In this document: piece after piece, positions 47,479 through 56,504 of the stretch
Layout: each line of letters begins with the position of its first letter
Position numbering within the stretch: the first letter of the stretch is position 1
Assembly: GCF_023035815.1 (NCBI RefSeq)
Contig: NZ_CP073162.1
Span: 1-58,045, forward strand
Direction: 5' to 3'
Source: Borrelia parkeri
Lineage (GTDB): Bacteria; Spirochaetota; Spirochaetia; Borreliales; Borreliaceae
Length of the DNA stretch: 58,045 nucleotides
Notes under the pieces: generated by a model
What the model saw: only the letters and a program-made list of their open reading frames with translations
Database searches by the model: none
What the model was told of the DNA's origin: nothing
Program-made: the position numbers and the translations under genes

Positions 47479-48288
47479 TTAAGATCTATTACCATACACC
47501 GTTACTTCAACAAAATGTAATTTGTATTGTCCCTTACGGGTAGCATCATCTGGTGCTAAATCAATGGTAAATGCGTCATCAAGTGCTACGATATTCATCA
47601 TTCTTTTGCCACCACTTCCTGCTTTTATAAGCATTCCGTTTGAATCAAAATCTAATTTATCTGCTATCTTTATACTTGCATCACTAGCTGATAAATATCC
47701 AGTAAAATTATTAGTTATTGGAATTACAGATGCCGTGTCAGTACTCTCATCAACATCAATGCATATACCATACATATCCTCATCATTAGATGGTATGACA
47801 TAAACAGTATCACTCTCTACTGAAAGCTTAACAGCACGCTTGAATGGCCATCCTTTATATGGATACTTTCCTATAATGTCAACACTACTAGATATTGAGA
47901 GGGCATTAGAATCAATAATTTTCATCTTATCTTGAAATCCATTCTCAAAACCACTAAATAAAGCCCTATCTTCATGTTGATTCTTAGTGTATTGTCTAAG
48001 CTTTAGGATTGCATCTCTGTATTGAGTCTCAAGTGACGCTACTTGTGCAGGTGTATGTCTTTTGCTGCGGCTTTTAGGCTGACTACTTATTCTCAATGAT
48101 TCTACATCCTCTAGAGTATCTAGAGTATTTAATGTTTCTACATCTAGTGTTTTTAAAAATTCTATTTGCTCTGAATTTGCCATTTGACTCTCTAATTCAT
48201 AATCTGAATGCAAAGTATCACTGTCTTGAACTTCTTTATTACCTTTAATACCGCTAGAAGTAGTTATTTTTTCACTTACAGAACTCAT
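47479..48288 (-). CDS. DUF228 second paralogue (unit 2)
   Basis: Identical 269-residue protein to 17729-18538, with the long acidic N-terminal extension. Confidence 0.68.
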   Translation of the reverse strand: MSSVSEKITTSSGIKGNKEVQDSDTLHSDYELESQMANSEQIEFLKTLDVETLNTLDTLEDVESLRISSQPKSRSKRHTPAQVASLETQYRDAILKLRQYTKNQHEDRALFSGFENGFQDKMKIIDSNALSISSSVDIIGKYPYKGWPFKRAVKLSVESDTVYVIPSNDEDMYGICIDVDESTDTASVIPITNNFTGYLSASDASIKIADKLDFDSNGMLIKAGSGGKRMMNIVALDDAFTIDLAPDDATRKGQYKLHFVEVTVYGNRS

Positions 48289-48851
48289 TAACTACCCTTC
48301 AATGCCCTATTTCCAAATACACTAACATTTATTATGTAGAGACTATCATTTAATTTGTATGCTTTTGATAAAGCTATTGCATTCACTTTAGTGTTATTTG
48401 AAGTACTAGCCTTTTCAAGTTCACCATTTGTATTGAAGGACAATTTATCTCCAGCATTAATTGAAGATTGACTATCCTTTTTTACTACTAAGTACCCTTC
48501 AAAATATTCCGTAATTGGTACTACTGTTGCCCTTTGTGTAAAATCATCTATATTAATGCATATACCAAAAAGGTCATCACCACCCCCAGCTTCAACACGA
48601 GGTTCAAAGTCACCTTCAAAAGATAACTTTACTCCTCTCTTGTATGGATATCCCTTAATTGGATAGTTAACAATTACAGTATCTGAACTTGTACTAGTTC
48701 CACCAGAATTACTAAAATGTAAATTCTTATCTCTAAAATCAGTATTGTTACTAAAAGTAGCTAAGTCACTACTAGGATTCTTCATTAATGCTTTGATTTC
48801 TTTAAGTTTATCTTCATATTCTTTTTTAAGTTGCGTGATATTATTAGACAC
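48288..48851 (-). CDS. DUF228 first paralogue (unit 2)
   Basis: As 18538-19101 with two residue differences (PSRD becomes PSSD; GICVNI becomes GICINI). The codons around the second change (TATATTAATGCATATACC) differ at several bases and resemble the second paralogue, which suggests local gene conversion. Confidence 0.7.
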   Translation of the reverse strand: MSNNITQLKKEYEDKLKEIKALMKNPSSDLATFSNNTDFRDKNLHFSNSGGTSTSSDTVIVNYPIKGYPYKRGVKLSFEGDFEPRVEAGGGDDLFGICINIDDFTQRATVVPITEYFEGYLVVKKDSQSSINAGDKLSFNTNGELEKASTSNNTKVNAIALSKAYKLNDSLYIINVSVFGNRALKGS

Positions 48852-48863
48852 ACTAACCTCCCC

Positions 48864-49526
48864 TTAAGCACTGCGTTTGTTTATTCTTTCGGAAGTCTGT
48901 TTTTGTTTATTTATATGAAACTGTATCATACCTTCTGTAATCTCACTTCGATTAATTGGTCTGAAATTTGGATCTGAGATTGATATTGTCTCTCTAAATT
49001 TAACACTCCCATTTTTAGAAGAAACATCACTCATACTCACATTACGCTTTCTATGTTTTATATTCACCTTTGCCAAATCTAAAAGCTGTTCCAATATCTT
49101 TCCTTCAAGATGTTCTGTTGATTCAACCTTAGCTATAGCTTTTATCTCTTCAGGTAATACATATTTTCGAACAAGCTCTCGGCTTTGGGCTAAGAGTATC
49201 TCATCAAGTGAATATCCTTTAGAGAGTAATGCCTCTTTATTAAAGTGATTACTTAAGTATTTACTTGCAAGTGTATCAATCTCATTGATACGTGTTGCTT
49301 CCTTTAAGAGTTTATCTTGTAATAATGCACGCTCCTGAACCTCAGCAAGTTCTTTTGATACACGCTCATTAATACTTAAAGCCTTATTATCAGATTCTTT
49401 TGTTGCTTTATACGCTTTATATTCTTCATATTCAGCAGCACTTATACTCACCATAACCGGTGTTTTACTTACTGATTCTGTATCAGTAGCGGTCTTTACA
49501 GAGTCATTTGTCTTCTCTACTTCCAT
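48864..49526 (-). CDS. DUF1357 possible scaffold (unit 2)
   Basis: Identical 220-residue protein to 19114-19776. Confidence 0.65.
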   Translation of the reverse strand: MEVEKTNDSVKTATDTESVSKTPVMVSISAAEYEEYKAYKATKESDNKALSINERVSKELAEVQERALLQDKLLKEATRINEIDTLASKYLSNHFNKEALLSKGYSLDEILLAQSRELVRKYVLPEEIKAIAKVESTEHLEGKILEQLLDLAKVNIKHRKRNVSMSDVSSKNGSVKFRETISISDPNFRPINRSEITEGMIQFHINKQKQTSERINKRSA

Positions 49527-49527
49527 A

Positions 49528-50745
49528 TTAATCTCCTTTTATTTTTATAAATAATCTGTCTTGTAAATTTGCCTTATCAACTGTACTTAAGGCAGGATGT
49601 AGCATTAAAGCTACATACTTGTCATACATTTCAAGTAATCTCATATCTCTCTCTATTTTTTCTTCTTCACTTAGCACATACAGTGAATTAAAATGCATCT
49701 TAAGATTGAAATACTTAACAAGTTTACTATTAATAGTAACTTCAATTTGTTCTTGAACACTTTTTAAAAAGTCATAATAATTAGACCTATCCCCTTTCCC
49801 ATCATTTCCAAGCCCCTTGGTTTGCTCATTAAAACTTCTAGTTAATGGCTCTTTTGTGTCAGCACCTATCTTTGCCTTTACTAAGGTTAATGCTTCCTTT
49901 AAATAGGTTAAATCATACTTAATAACCTCCAGTGAAGCATCTGGTGTTCCACTGTAAAAAATACCATTATTATTTAAGTTAGATTTAAGCCGTGTAAGCT
50001 CTCGCTCTAAATCGCTATTTACACTCTTAAATGTGCTTATATGATTTTGATTTTCATCTACATTGCTTTTAAACAGGTTAGAAAATATACTTGGCTTATA
50101 ATTAACGCCCTTAGTTAAAAGCTCTAATGAAGTCGTAACATCACTCAGTGCATCTTGTAATGCTACTAATGATTCATCCTTGTAAAATAAAAAGTTATGT
50201 TGCTCTATTCTCCTCTCTATTTCTTTATATATTTGTTCAAAAAGATATATATTAAGCAAAAAGCTTTGCGTATAACATGGACTGTAGGCTTTAAGTATAT
50301 AATCATAATTAGAGTGTATGATTACCCTACTCTTATGAATCTTCAACTCTCTATAAGATATCTTCTCATCTGTATTTATTTTGAAAGTGTATGTTATATA
50401 ATTAAAGTCAGGCCCCTCATCACGAACATTGTTATAGTCAAGATACATAAACCCAATAGGAAGTTCTAGGTTCACGCTTAAGTGTAAATCTTCCAGCACG
50501 TCAGCAGTTTTAACTAAAATGTATCCAACACCATTAAAACGGTAACTAATTAAACACTGCAATAACGCTTCTTTCAACTCTATTTTTAAGGTTTCTAAAG
50601 CATCATTAACATTAAAAGCAGTATCAATACTATTTAAGGTAATTCCATTCTTAAGAGTGTCCTCTGCTACATTTGAAATGTAGTTTCTAAAAAATATTGA
50701 GTAACGGTATAAGTCTCTTGCGTTTATATTGCTATTTGAAATCAT
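49528..50745 (-). CDS. Phage portal protein, DUF1073-like, intact
   Basis: A 405-residue portal from the ATG at 50745; an in-frame ATG at 50823 adds 26 residues that are not conserved in unit 1, so it is not used. The core includes FNGVGYILVKTADVLEDL and IHKSRVIIHSNYD, followed by a long helical C-terminal half as in portal stems and crowns. DUF1073 members are sometimes labelled anti-CBASS Acb1-like; I see no H-x-T pair to support phosphodiesterase activity, so portal is the better call. It heads the virion operon. It is the only complete portal in the window. Confidence 0.78.
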   Translation of the reverse strand: MISNSNINARDLYRYSIFFRNYISNVAEDTLKNGITLNSIDTAFNVNDALETLKIELKEALLQCLISYRFNGVGYILVKTADVLEDLHLSVNLELPIGFMYLDYNNVRDEGPDFNYITYTFKINTDEKISYRELKIHKSRVIIHSNYDYILKAYSPCYTQSFLLNIYLFEQIYKEIERRIEQHNFLFYKDESLVALQDALSDVTTSLELLTKGVNYKPSIFSNLFKSNVDENQNHISTFKSVNSDLERELTRLKSNLNNNGIFYSGTPDASLEVIKYDLTYLKEALTLVKAKIGADTKEPLTRSFNEQTKGLGNDGKGDRSNYYDFLKSVQEQIEVTINSKLVKYFNLKMHFNSLYVLSEEEKIERDMRLLEMYDKYVALMLHPALSTVDKANLQDRLFIKIKGD

Positions 50746-50861
50746 GATATCTTTAACTTTTAACCATAAATATATGGAGAAAATATAACGCAACAATTGA
50801 CAAAAACTAATTGTTTCTAACAAAATTTAAATAATTTTTGTAAAAAAATGACTAAAAAAAA

Positions 50862-50882
50862 TAATTGACAGAAAGTCAATTA
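50862..50882 (-). terminator. Terminator after bdr (unit 2)
   Basis: TAATTGAC-AGAAA-GTCAATTA, identical to 21118-21138, with a T run on the - strand. Confidence 0.7.
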
Positions 50883-50909
50883 AATAAGGGGGGCTTTAGA
50901 TAAATAAAT

Positions 50910-51476
50910 TTACTTTACTAATAATGACATTAATGCTAAAAATATTCCTATATTAAGAGTAATAAGAGTACCAAACATCCAACCATGAAGTCTTAATGTA
51001 CTCTTAAGTTCAGATGCAGTTTTATCAAGTTTACTATCAAGCTCCATTTTGTTAACATCAATCTTAGTATCAAGTTCATTAAATTTGGTATCAATTTTAG
51101 TGTTAAGATTATTTTCAACTGTATCTATTTTGTTATCAAGTTCATTAAATTTGTTATCAATCTTGTTATCAAGTTCAATTTTGACAGATTTAATCTCAGA
51201 TTGTAAAAGAGCTTCGACTTTTTCAAGTTTAAGGTTAAAGTTATTCTCAACAGTATCTATTTTGGTATTAAGTTCATCCTTAACACTACTAATCCCATCT
51301 TCTAAATGTTTCAACTTTATATCAAAGTTTTCTTTTAAGAATTCAATATCTTTGTAAGTCAGTTCATTTTTATAATATCTGTAAGACAGATCAATAGCGA
51401 TATCTCTCTTAATACCGGCTTTAGTAAGTTCAGCTATAACCATTTGTTGAGTAATAACAGGTTGAGCAAGTCCCAT
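50910..51476 (-). CDS. bdr: Bdr repeat membrane protein, intact
   Basis: A 188-residue Bdr protein: conserved N-terminus (QPVITQQMVIAELTKAGIKR), a coiled-coil region of repeated DNKIDTVENN / KFNELDNK units at about 60-150, and a C-terminal membrane helix with two or three cytoplasmic-facing lysine ends. Bdr proteins are found on most Borrelia plasmids and are believed to sit in the inner membrane; their role is unknown. Repeat number and the segment before the repeats differ from unit 1. AAGGAG precedes the ATG. Confidence 0.85.
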   Translation of the reverse strand: MGLAQPVITQQMVIAELTKAGIKRDIAIDLSYRYYKNELTYKDIEFLKENFDIKLKHLEDGISSVKDELNTKIDTVENNFNLKLEKVEALLQSEIKSVKIELDNKIDNKFNELDNKIDTVENNLNTKIDTKFNELDTKIDVNKMELDSKLDKTASELKSTLRLHGWMFGTLITLNIGIFLALMSLLVK

Positions 51477-51517
51477 AAAAACACTCCTTATGTAATTATT
51501 ATATAATATTTTAAGTG

Positions 51518-52090
51518 TTATAGGAACCTTATTTTAGTAAAATGTGCTTTAAGAGAACGAGCACCCAAAGTCAATAACATATATGATGCTGACAGGCTAT
51601 CTAATGAATCATCATCACTCTTACCATCTCCTTTATACTTATAAATATCAGATATAGCTGACTTACTTGAATAATCCATAATACTAAGTTTAGATGTTGC
51701 AAATGGCTCTATTAACGTAGCAATTCTAGTAAATTTATTACTTATAGGTTTAATTGGAGCAATTTTAAAATTATGACTCATACCCGCTCTAAGTTTAAGA
51801 AACGTTTTAGTCACATTCCCATGCCCAGAAATATCATCCCTATCTTCAACATATAGTTTGTGTACATTAAGATTTGTAAGTATAGTTTTAATTGTATTTA
51901 ACATCTTAGGATCACCTACTGGTAACTTTTCTTGAAATATAAACGCATAATAACTTTGATCTACTCGCTCTAGAACACAAATAGCTGTATTATCTCCTCC
52001 AATACTGTATGCAGGATCTAAATATGCTATTGGGGAGATAAATTCATGCTTACTTGTAAGATTAACATTAGTAAATATCGCATCACAGGA
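51518..52090 (-). pseudogene. terL: Large terminase fragment (nuclease end only)
   Basis: Equivalent to 21841-22414. The frame is open to the deletion junction at 52090/52091 and, unlike unit 1, has no frameshift in the nuclease region, reading NTAICVLERVDQSYYAFIF. The ATPase domain, start codon and ribosome site are gone. An internal ATG at 51904 could give a 128-residue remnant. Confidence 0.85.
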
Positions 52091-52200
52091 CCTACATTAA
52101 CACGACTAACTCCAAGCTCTTTTGCAATACTAGCGTCATTAAGTTTTCCTTCTCTAAAATACACAACATAATCATCTAATGATTTCTTTACCCTACTCAT
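52091..52200 (-). pseudogene. Small terminase fragment (first 36 codons)
   Basis: Equivalent to 23663-23772. It enters the terL remnant out of frame after VSRVNVG and stops about 27 codons later, so no TerS-TerL fusion results. Promoter and operator upstream are intact. Confidence 0.8.
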
Positions 52201-52214
52201 ACCTTTTAATATAA

Positions 52215-52232
52215 GTTAACTAATAGGTTAAC
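52215..52232. promoter_or_regulatory. Dyad operator candidate (unit 2)
   Basis: GTTAAC-TAATAG-GTTAAC, identical to 23787-23804. Confidence 0.5.
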
Positions 52233-52235
52233 AAA

Positions 52236-52263
52236 AATATATTTAACATAAAATTTATAACAA
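52236..52263 (-). promoter_or_regulatory. Promoter candidate of terS remnant
   Basis: Same TTGTTA-16-TATATT arrangement on the - strand as in unit 1. Confidence 0.5.
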
Positions 52264-52366
52264 AACAATAAATTTTACAAAAACAATTAATACTTATAAC
52301 TACATGCACATTCAAGATGTGTAAATAGAGATATATTTTTAAATCAAAAAAGATAAGGGGATTTAT

Positions 52367-52792
52367 ATGAATAAAATTAATTTTATTTTGGTATTGGCAC
52401 TACTAATTAGTAGTTGTGAATATGAGCATAGAAATGCTACACCTAAGAGTAGAGTTAAAAGAAATTTAGAAGAACAAGAAGAAGTACAAAAAACACCTGA
52501 AGAAGTGTTAAGAGAAAAATTAAATGAAACTCAAAAAACAAATCTAGATTTTTTAAAACAAGCTTTGGGTAATGATGATCTTTTTAACAAATTTTTAAAT
52601 CATGATGAATCTAAAATAAAGGAAGCCCTTGAACATATAAATACTGAACTTGAAAAATGTAATGGAAATGATGGGGGTAAAAGCACTTTTAAAACCGTTG
52701 TACAAGGATATTTTAGTAAAATGGATGAAAGTACGCTCAATGGTTTTAAAGAAGGAGCAACAAGCACTTGTCAAGTAGGAGCAGGTGGTTAA
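52367..52792 (+). CDS. mlp: Mlp-family lipoprotein (unit 2)
   Basis: Identical 141-residue lipoprotein to 23939-24364. Identity of a normally variable surface gene between the units points to very recent duplication or homogenisation. Confidence 0.88.
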   Translation: MNKINFILVLALLISSCEYEHRNATPKSRVKRNLEEQEEVQKTPEEVLREKLNETQKTNLDFLKQALGNDDLFNKFLNHDESKIKEALEHINTELEKCNGNDGGKSTFKTVVQGYFSKMDESTLNGFKEGATSTCQVGAGG

Positions 52793-53257
52793 AGAACCTC
52801 TCATAATCAAAAAGTTAAGAAATAATATTTAAGAAAGAGAGATTTAAGAGAAAAAGGCAACAAATATCCTAGATAAAAAAGCATGAAAAAGAATAAATTA
52901 AACTCGTTATAAAAATGGTAAGAGTAACTATAAAAGTAAACCTTTGGTTAACAGAAAGAGTAAAGTTAAATTTTCAAGAACAATATGTCTCATTGCAAAA
53001 TGGAAAGCCACTAAATAGACAAATAAAGTCTACGGAGAGTAAAATTTGAAGTATTTGTTAAGGTTAGGTTAAAGTATTCTAGATATATTAACCAAACATA
53101 CAAAAAAATACCCTATCTATTTACATAAACAACCTTAGGTAAGATATTTTCTATGCAATGGAGACCTTTAAAAATTGACTCTACATGTAAGTATTTGCTA
53201 ATATTTTTATAACTAATTTTATCTATTTTTAAACTATTTAGTTAACTTTGAAATTAC
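52793..53257. other. 465-base intergenic region between mlp and integrase (unit 2)
   Basis: Homologous to 24365-24830, nearly identical for 300 bases and then with scattered changes (for example near 53098-53190). No gene recognised. Confidence 0.5.
53175..53204 (+). promoter_or_regulatory. Promoter candidate for integrase (unit 2)
   Basis: TTGACT, 18-base spacer, TAATAT, retained despite substitutions in the spacer. Confidence 0.6.
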
Positions 53258-54016
53258 ATGAAAGGGAAACATTTAATTAACTGCAATCTTAACTTAAAAA
53301 TTAAAGAATTAGAAATGCAAAATGAGCACTTAAGAGAAGAATTATCTCTACTTAAAAGCTCACTTAAAACTAGAAATACTAAAAAATTAAACACTCCTGT
53401 AAGATTTTATCTAAATGACAAGACAACTAGACTAGTAAAACGCTCTATAGAGAGACTTAAAGAACAAGATCCAATCTCAGGATGGTTTGTACACTTACTC
53501 TCAATTACTGGTTGTAGGGGTGTTGAGATACAAAATGTAAAACTTACTGATATATATAAAGAGACAAGCAGTAATGGTGAAGTATTCTATTCTATTCGTG
53601 TTAATGTAGCTAAAAAACGCAGCAATATCTGTATAAGAGAAGTAGTTATTAGTAAGTTTGAATTTGATTCTATTATGAGGGCACATCAAGAATATTTTGG
53701 CTCTAGAGACAAAGACAGTAGACGTACTTATCTATTTCAAAAAAGTAAACTTAAATTTCGTGACAATAAAGTTAGCATAATCAAGATTTCAAAACAATTT
53801 AAGGAATTACTTATTAAGGGAGGATTTAAACATCGCAAATCTCTACATATACTCCGTAATATATTTATAGCATCACTAAAGTCTAAAGGATATAATTCAT
53901 TTGAAATTAAAGAGCTTATGAAATACTCATCTACTTCTGAGATTGATAATGTTTATGGACTCTCAAGTGCAAGTAAAATACAGGCTTACAAAGATATCAA
54001 AACTAGCTTGAAATAA
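53258..54016 (+). CDS. Tyrosine recombinase/integrase, intact
   Basis: A 252-residue protein. Residues 1-45 are a leucine-rich coiled coil. The catalytic domain follows: TGCRGVEIQ holds the first active-site arginine, HILRN the His and second Arg, a KELMKYSS stretch stands where the usual LGH motif is, and the tyrosine nucleophile is in NVYGL near residue 234. No separate N-terminal SAM-like DNA-binding domain of usual length is visible, so it is smaller than lambda-type integrases. It could resolve plasmid dimers or integrate the prophage. The ATG lacks a ribosome site; a start within the coiled coil is possible. Confidence 0.8.
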   Translation: MKGKHLINCNLNLKIKELEMQNEHLREELSLLKSSLKTRNTKKLNTPVRFYLNDKTTRLVKRSIERLKEQDPISGWFVHLLSITGCRGVEIQNVKLTDIYKETSSNGEVFYSIRVNVAKKRSNICIREVVISKFEFDSIMRAHQEYFGSRDKDSRRTYLFQKSKLKFRDNKVSIIKISKQFKELLIKGGFKHRKSLHILRNIFIASLKSKGYNSFEIKELMKYSSTSEIDNVYGLSSASKIQAYKDIKTSLK

Positions 54017-54089
54017 CCCATATTTTTTGCTAATATTTTTCATACACCTAAGGTACTATTTTCCCACTTCAAAAATTTTACCAACTTCA

Positions 54090-54125
54090 AAATAAATACC
54101 TAAAGATAAAATTAGGTATTTATTT
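54090..54125. terminator. Terminator after integrase (unit 2)
   Basis: AAATAAATACCTAA and exact complement, as 25664-25699. Confidence 0.7.
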
Positions 54126-54214
54126 TACATAAAAATTATTTGTTAAGCTTTTGTTTTTGATAATTCTTTGGTTTATAATATATATATTCTTTAAACTAAA
54201 ATTTCATTATGCAG

Positions 54215-54254
54215 GGAAAAAAAAGACTCTAAACTTTTCTAGGGTCTTTTTTCC
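54215..54254 (-). terminator. Terminator after dam (unit 2)
   Basis: As 25789-25827 with one more A in the left arm. Confidence 0.65.
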
Positions 54255-54264
54255 ATATACAAAT

Positions 54265-55083
54265 TTACGCCTGCATTTTAAACATTTCCTTTTGAATATA
54301 ACGAGTATCACGGAAGTCCATCCTTGACTTATTAGTTTTGTATGAAGTAGCTAGTATTTCATGTTTAGTTTTCTTAAAAATACTAGCTATACCAGTTGAG
54401 CGTGCTACATAATTTACAAAAAGATTATGCTTTAAGAAAAGCTCAACTACTCTTAAATCATCAAATTCACTTATTGCAAATTGCCAACTATATCTCTTCA
54501 TCTCTATAATAAGTCTCTCTAGAGAATCTAAATTCCATCCACGATTATCAGCAAGATTTCCACGTGAAATTGAATATGGAGGGTCAAGATATACAAATGT
54601 TGAGCTTACCTTATCTCGCCTAGGTAGTGCTGCTAAAAATTTAAAAATATCACGTGACGTAAATATTGCATTATCAAGCATCTCTTTAAATCTAGATTTA
54701 TAAGTTTGAAGGGTACTTAAAAACAATCTCTTAGCATTACTTCGATTTAACTTCATAGTTACGCCGGATGAAGCATAAAGTGAATACAAACTTCGCAAAA
54801 CCATGTATTCGATTTTGTCCAGGTTCTCATTAATAATGCTATCATAAATAATTGCATCTCTTACACGCTTGTAGAGCAACTCAGGGTCTTGTCTTAAGAT
54901 ATAAAAAAACTTATATATAAATTTAGAATTATCATTGAGTATATTGTAATGGGCTAATGGCTTTGCAAAAAATACAGCTCCTGTACCAAAAAATCCTTCA
55001 ATATACTGGGTATGCCTAGGAAAAAGACTTATAATATCAGCACTATAAAGGTATTTACTTCCTTCTCTACTTAGTAGTTTCAA
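54265..55083 (-). CDS. DNA adenine N6-methyltransferase (unit 2)
   Basis: As 25838-26656: FFGTGAVFF at 31-39, DPPY at 167-170, TTG start overlapping DUF261. Arg replaces Ser at 211 outside the motifs. Confidence 0.88.
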   Translation of the reverse strand: MKLLSREGSKYLYSADIISLFPRHTQYIEGFFGTGAVFFAKPLAHYNILNDNSKFIYKFFYILRQDPELLYKRVRDAIIYDSIINENLDKIEYMVLRSLYSLYASSGVTMKLNRSNAKRLFLSTLQTYKSRFKEMLDNAIFTSRDIFKFLAALPRRDKVSSTFVYLDPPYSISRGNLADNRGWNLDSLERLIIEMKRYSWQFAISEFDDLRVVELFLKHNLFVNYVARSTGIASIFKKTKHEILATSYKTNKSRMDFRDTRYIQKEMFKMQA

Positions 55084-55496
55084 TATTTCTTAAATATTCT
55101 CCTTGATGTAATTTCATATTCAACACCCCGCTCTTTAAGCATCAGTGAATCATAAAGCACAGATGCCTCATTAGTTGCTATAAAATGATATCCTGGTGTA
55201 TTTTTAATCTTAACTTCACTTATCTCAAATTCTCCATCTAAACATCTGTAAGCAGGGCCTTCCCACCTCACACTTGTACTAATATCAAACCGTCTAAGCA
55301 CAGCGCATGGGTTTAGAATATAACAATTACTTCTTATATATCCTAACTTAACAAAGTTATGATAATTCTTATTTATATCAAGAACACTAAACTGCAACTT
55401 TTTATACTTTTCTATGTAATAATGAAGAGATAAAAAGTAACATCCCCATTGACGTACTGCTGAAATTAAATTCGGATTATTTTGCGTTATTTTCAT
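55080..55496 (-). CDS. DUF261 protein (unit 2)
   Basis: Identical 138-residue protein to 26653-27069, with C19, H104 and D116 kept. Confidence 0.7.
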   Translation of the reverse strand: MKITQNNPNLISAVRQWGCYFLSLHYYIEKYKKLQFSVLDINKNYHNFVKLGYIRSNCYILNPCAVLRRFDISTSVRWEGPAYRCLDGEFEISEVKIKNTPGYHFIATNEASVLYDSLMLKERGVEYEITSRRIFKKY

Positions 55497-55515
55497 CTCT
55501 AACCTTCAACCTCCA

Positions 55516-55857
55516 TTAAATCTCTAAGTCTGGCTCCTCAAGAAGACACTCTACACTACTATCATAAAAGTTTAGAATTTGATCTAAAAATATAGAAATA
55601 CTAAAAAAACTATCTACAAATATACTCCTCTTGTTAATCTTAAGTATCCCATATCTTGAATCGAAGTCAGGACTCTTTTTGCAAATGCTTAAAAACACAT
55701 CTAAACATAACTTAGCATTCCCAATAGTAAGCCCTTCTCTGCAAAGTCTCTCAAATAGCATCTCTCCTTGTCTGTCTTTCCTACAAAGTAAAACATCTTC
55801 AAAATCATATTTAGCTCCCATCATATTTTCTATAAGCTCCCTTTTTGATACTACCAC
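55516..55857 (-). CDS. Unknown early protein, intact
   Basis: The full 113-residue form of the gene broken at 27135. GTG start after AAGGAGG. Helical core (FERLCREGLTIGNAKLCLD), C-terminal acidic end EEPDLEI. I do not recognise the family. The acidic ending recalls protein-docking tails; this is speculation. Confidence 0.65.
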   Translation of the reverse strand: MVVSKRELIENMMGAKYDFEDVLLCRKDRQGEMLFERLCREGLTIGNAKLCLDVFLSICKKSPDFDSRYGILKINKRSIFVDSFFSISIFLDQILNFYDSSVECLLEEPDLEI

Positions 55858-55896
55858 CCCATACCTCCTTAACTTTTAATTTACCTTATATAACTA

Positions 55897-56292
55897 CTAA
55901 AAAGGAATATCTTCATAAAACTCATCTTGAGACTGAGAATCATTAGTCTCTTGTTTTTTAACAGATGAGTTTAAGATTTGAATATCATTTACCAAAATAC
56001 TGTATTTACTCTTCCCCTCACCTGTACGCTTATCTCTCCAATTCTCATAAGCGAGGGATCCACTAAGTACAACTTGAACCCCTCGTTTAAGCAAAACAGC
56101 AAGACTCTCAGCTTTAGAGCCAAAAATCACACAGTCAAAAAATTGTGCTTGGCTCTCCCATGAACTACGCCTCCTAACACCTCTATTATTAGCCAGAGTA
56201 AATTTTAATATAGGAAGACTATTACTAGTATAATTAAGCTCACAGTCTCTTGTTAAACGACCAGACATACTTAAAGAGTTAATATCAAACAC
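55897..56292 (-). CDS. ssb: Single-stranded DNA-binding protein, intact
   Basis: A 131-residue SSB from the GTG at 56292 (AGGAG seven bases upstream); a start at 56310 would add six residues. OB-fold with SLSMSGRLTRD, then WESQAQFFDCVIFGSKAE, and NWRDKRTGEGKSKYSI. The tail is serine/glutamine-rich and ends in the SSB docking tip EDIPF. It likely coats single strands for the Erf/YqaJ recombination set and phage replication. Confidence 0.9.
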   Translation of the reverse strand: MFDINSLSMSGRLTRDCELNYTSNSLPILKFTLANNRGVRRRSSWESQAQFFDCVIFGSKAESLAVLLKRGVQVVLSGSLAYENWRDKRTGEGKSKYSILVNDIQILNSSVKKQETNDSQSQDEFYEDIPF

Positions 56293-56494
56293 CAGAACTC
56301 TCCTCATCATAAATCCTACTTAACATCTCCATACGTCTTAAATCACAATCAAGTCTTCTCATATTTTCTAAAAATTCTTGTCTTGAATAATAATCCTGAA
56401 TGAGTCTCGCTATACTTCGCATGCAAAACTTACATAAAAATCTTAAAGCCTTATAAGTAATTACCAAAAATAAAACCATAAATATAAACCTCAT
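56285..56494 (-). CDS. Small membrane protein of the early operon (unit 2)
   Basis: Identical to 27860-28069: one N-terminal membrane helix and a charged tail, overlapping ssb by 8 bases. Confidence 0.65.
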   Translation of the reverse strand: MRFIFMVLFLVITYKALRFLCKFCMRSIARLIQDYYSRQEFLENMRRLDCDLRRMEMLSRIYDEESSGV

Positions 56495-56504
56495 AAAGGT
56501 ACCC

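Noticed and set aside
49528..50745. Anti-CBASS Acb1 activity of the portal gene
   Set aside because: Database naming aside, no paired H-x-T/S catalytic motif is visible, and gene order fits a portal.
50746..50823. 26-residue N-terminal extension of the portal
   Set aside because: The upstream sequence differs in frame and content between the units and lacks a ribosome site.
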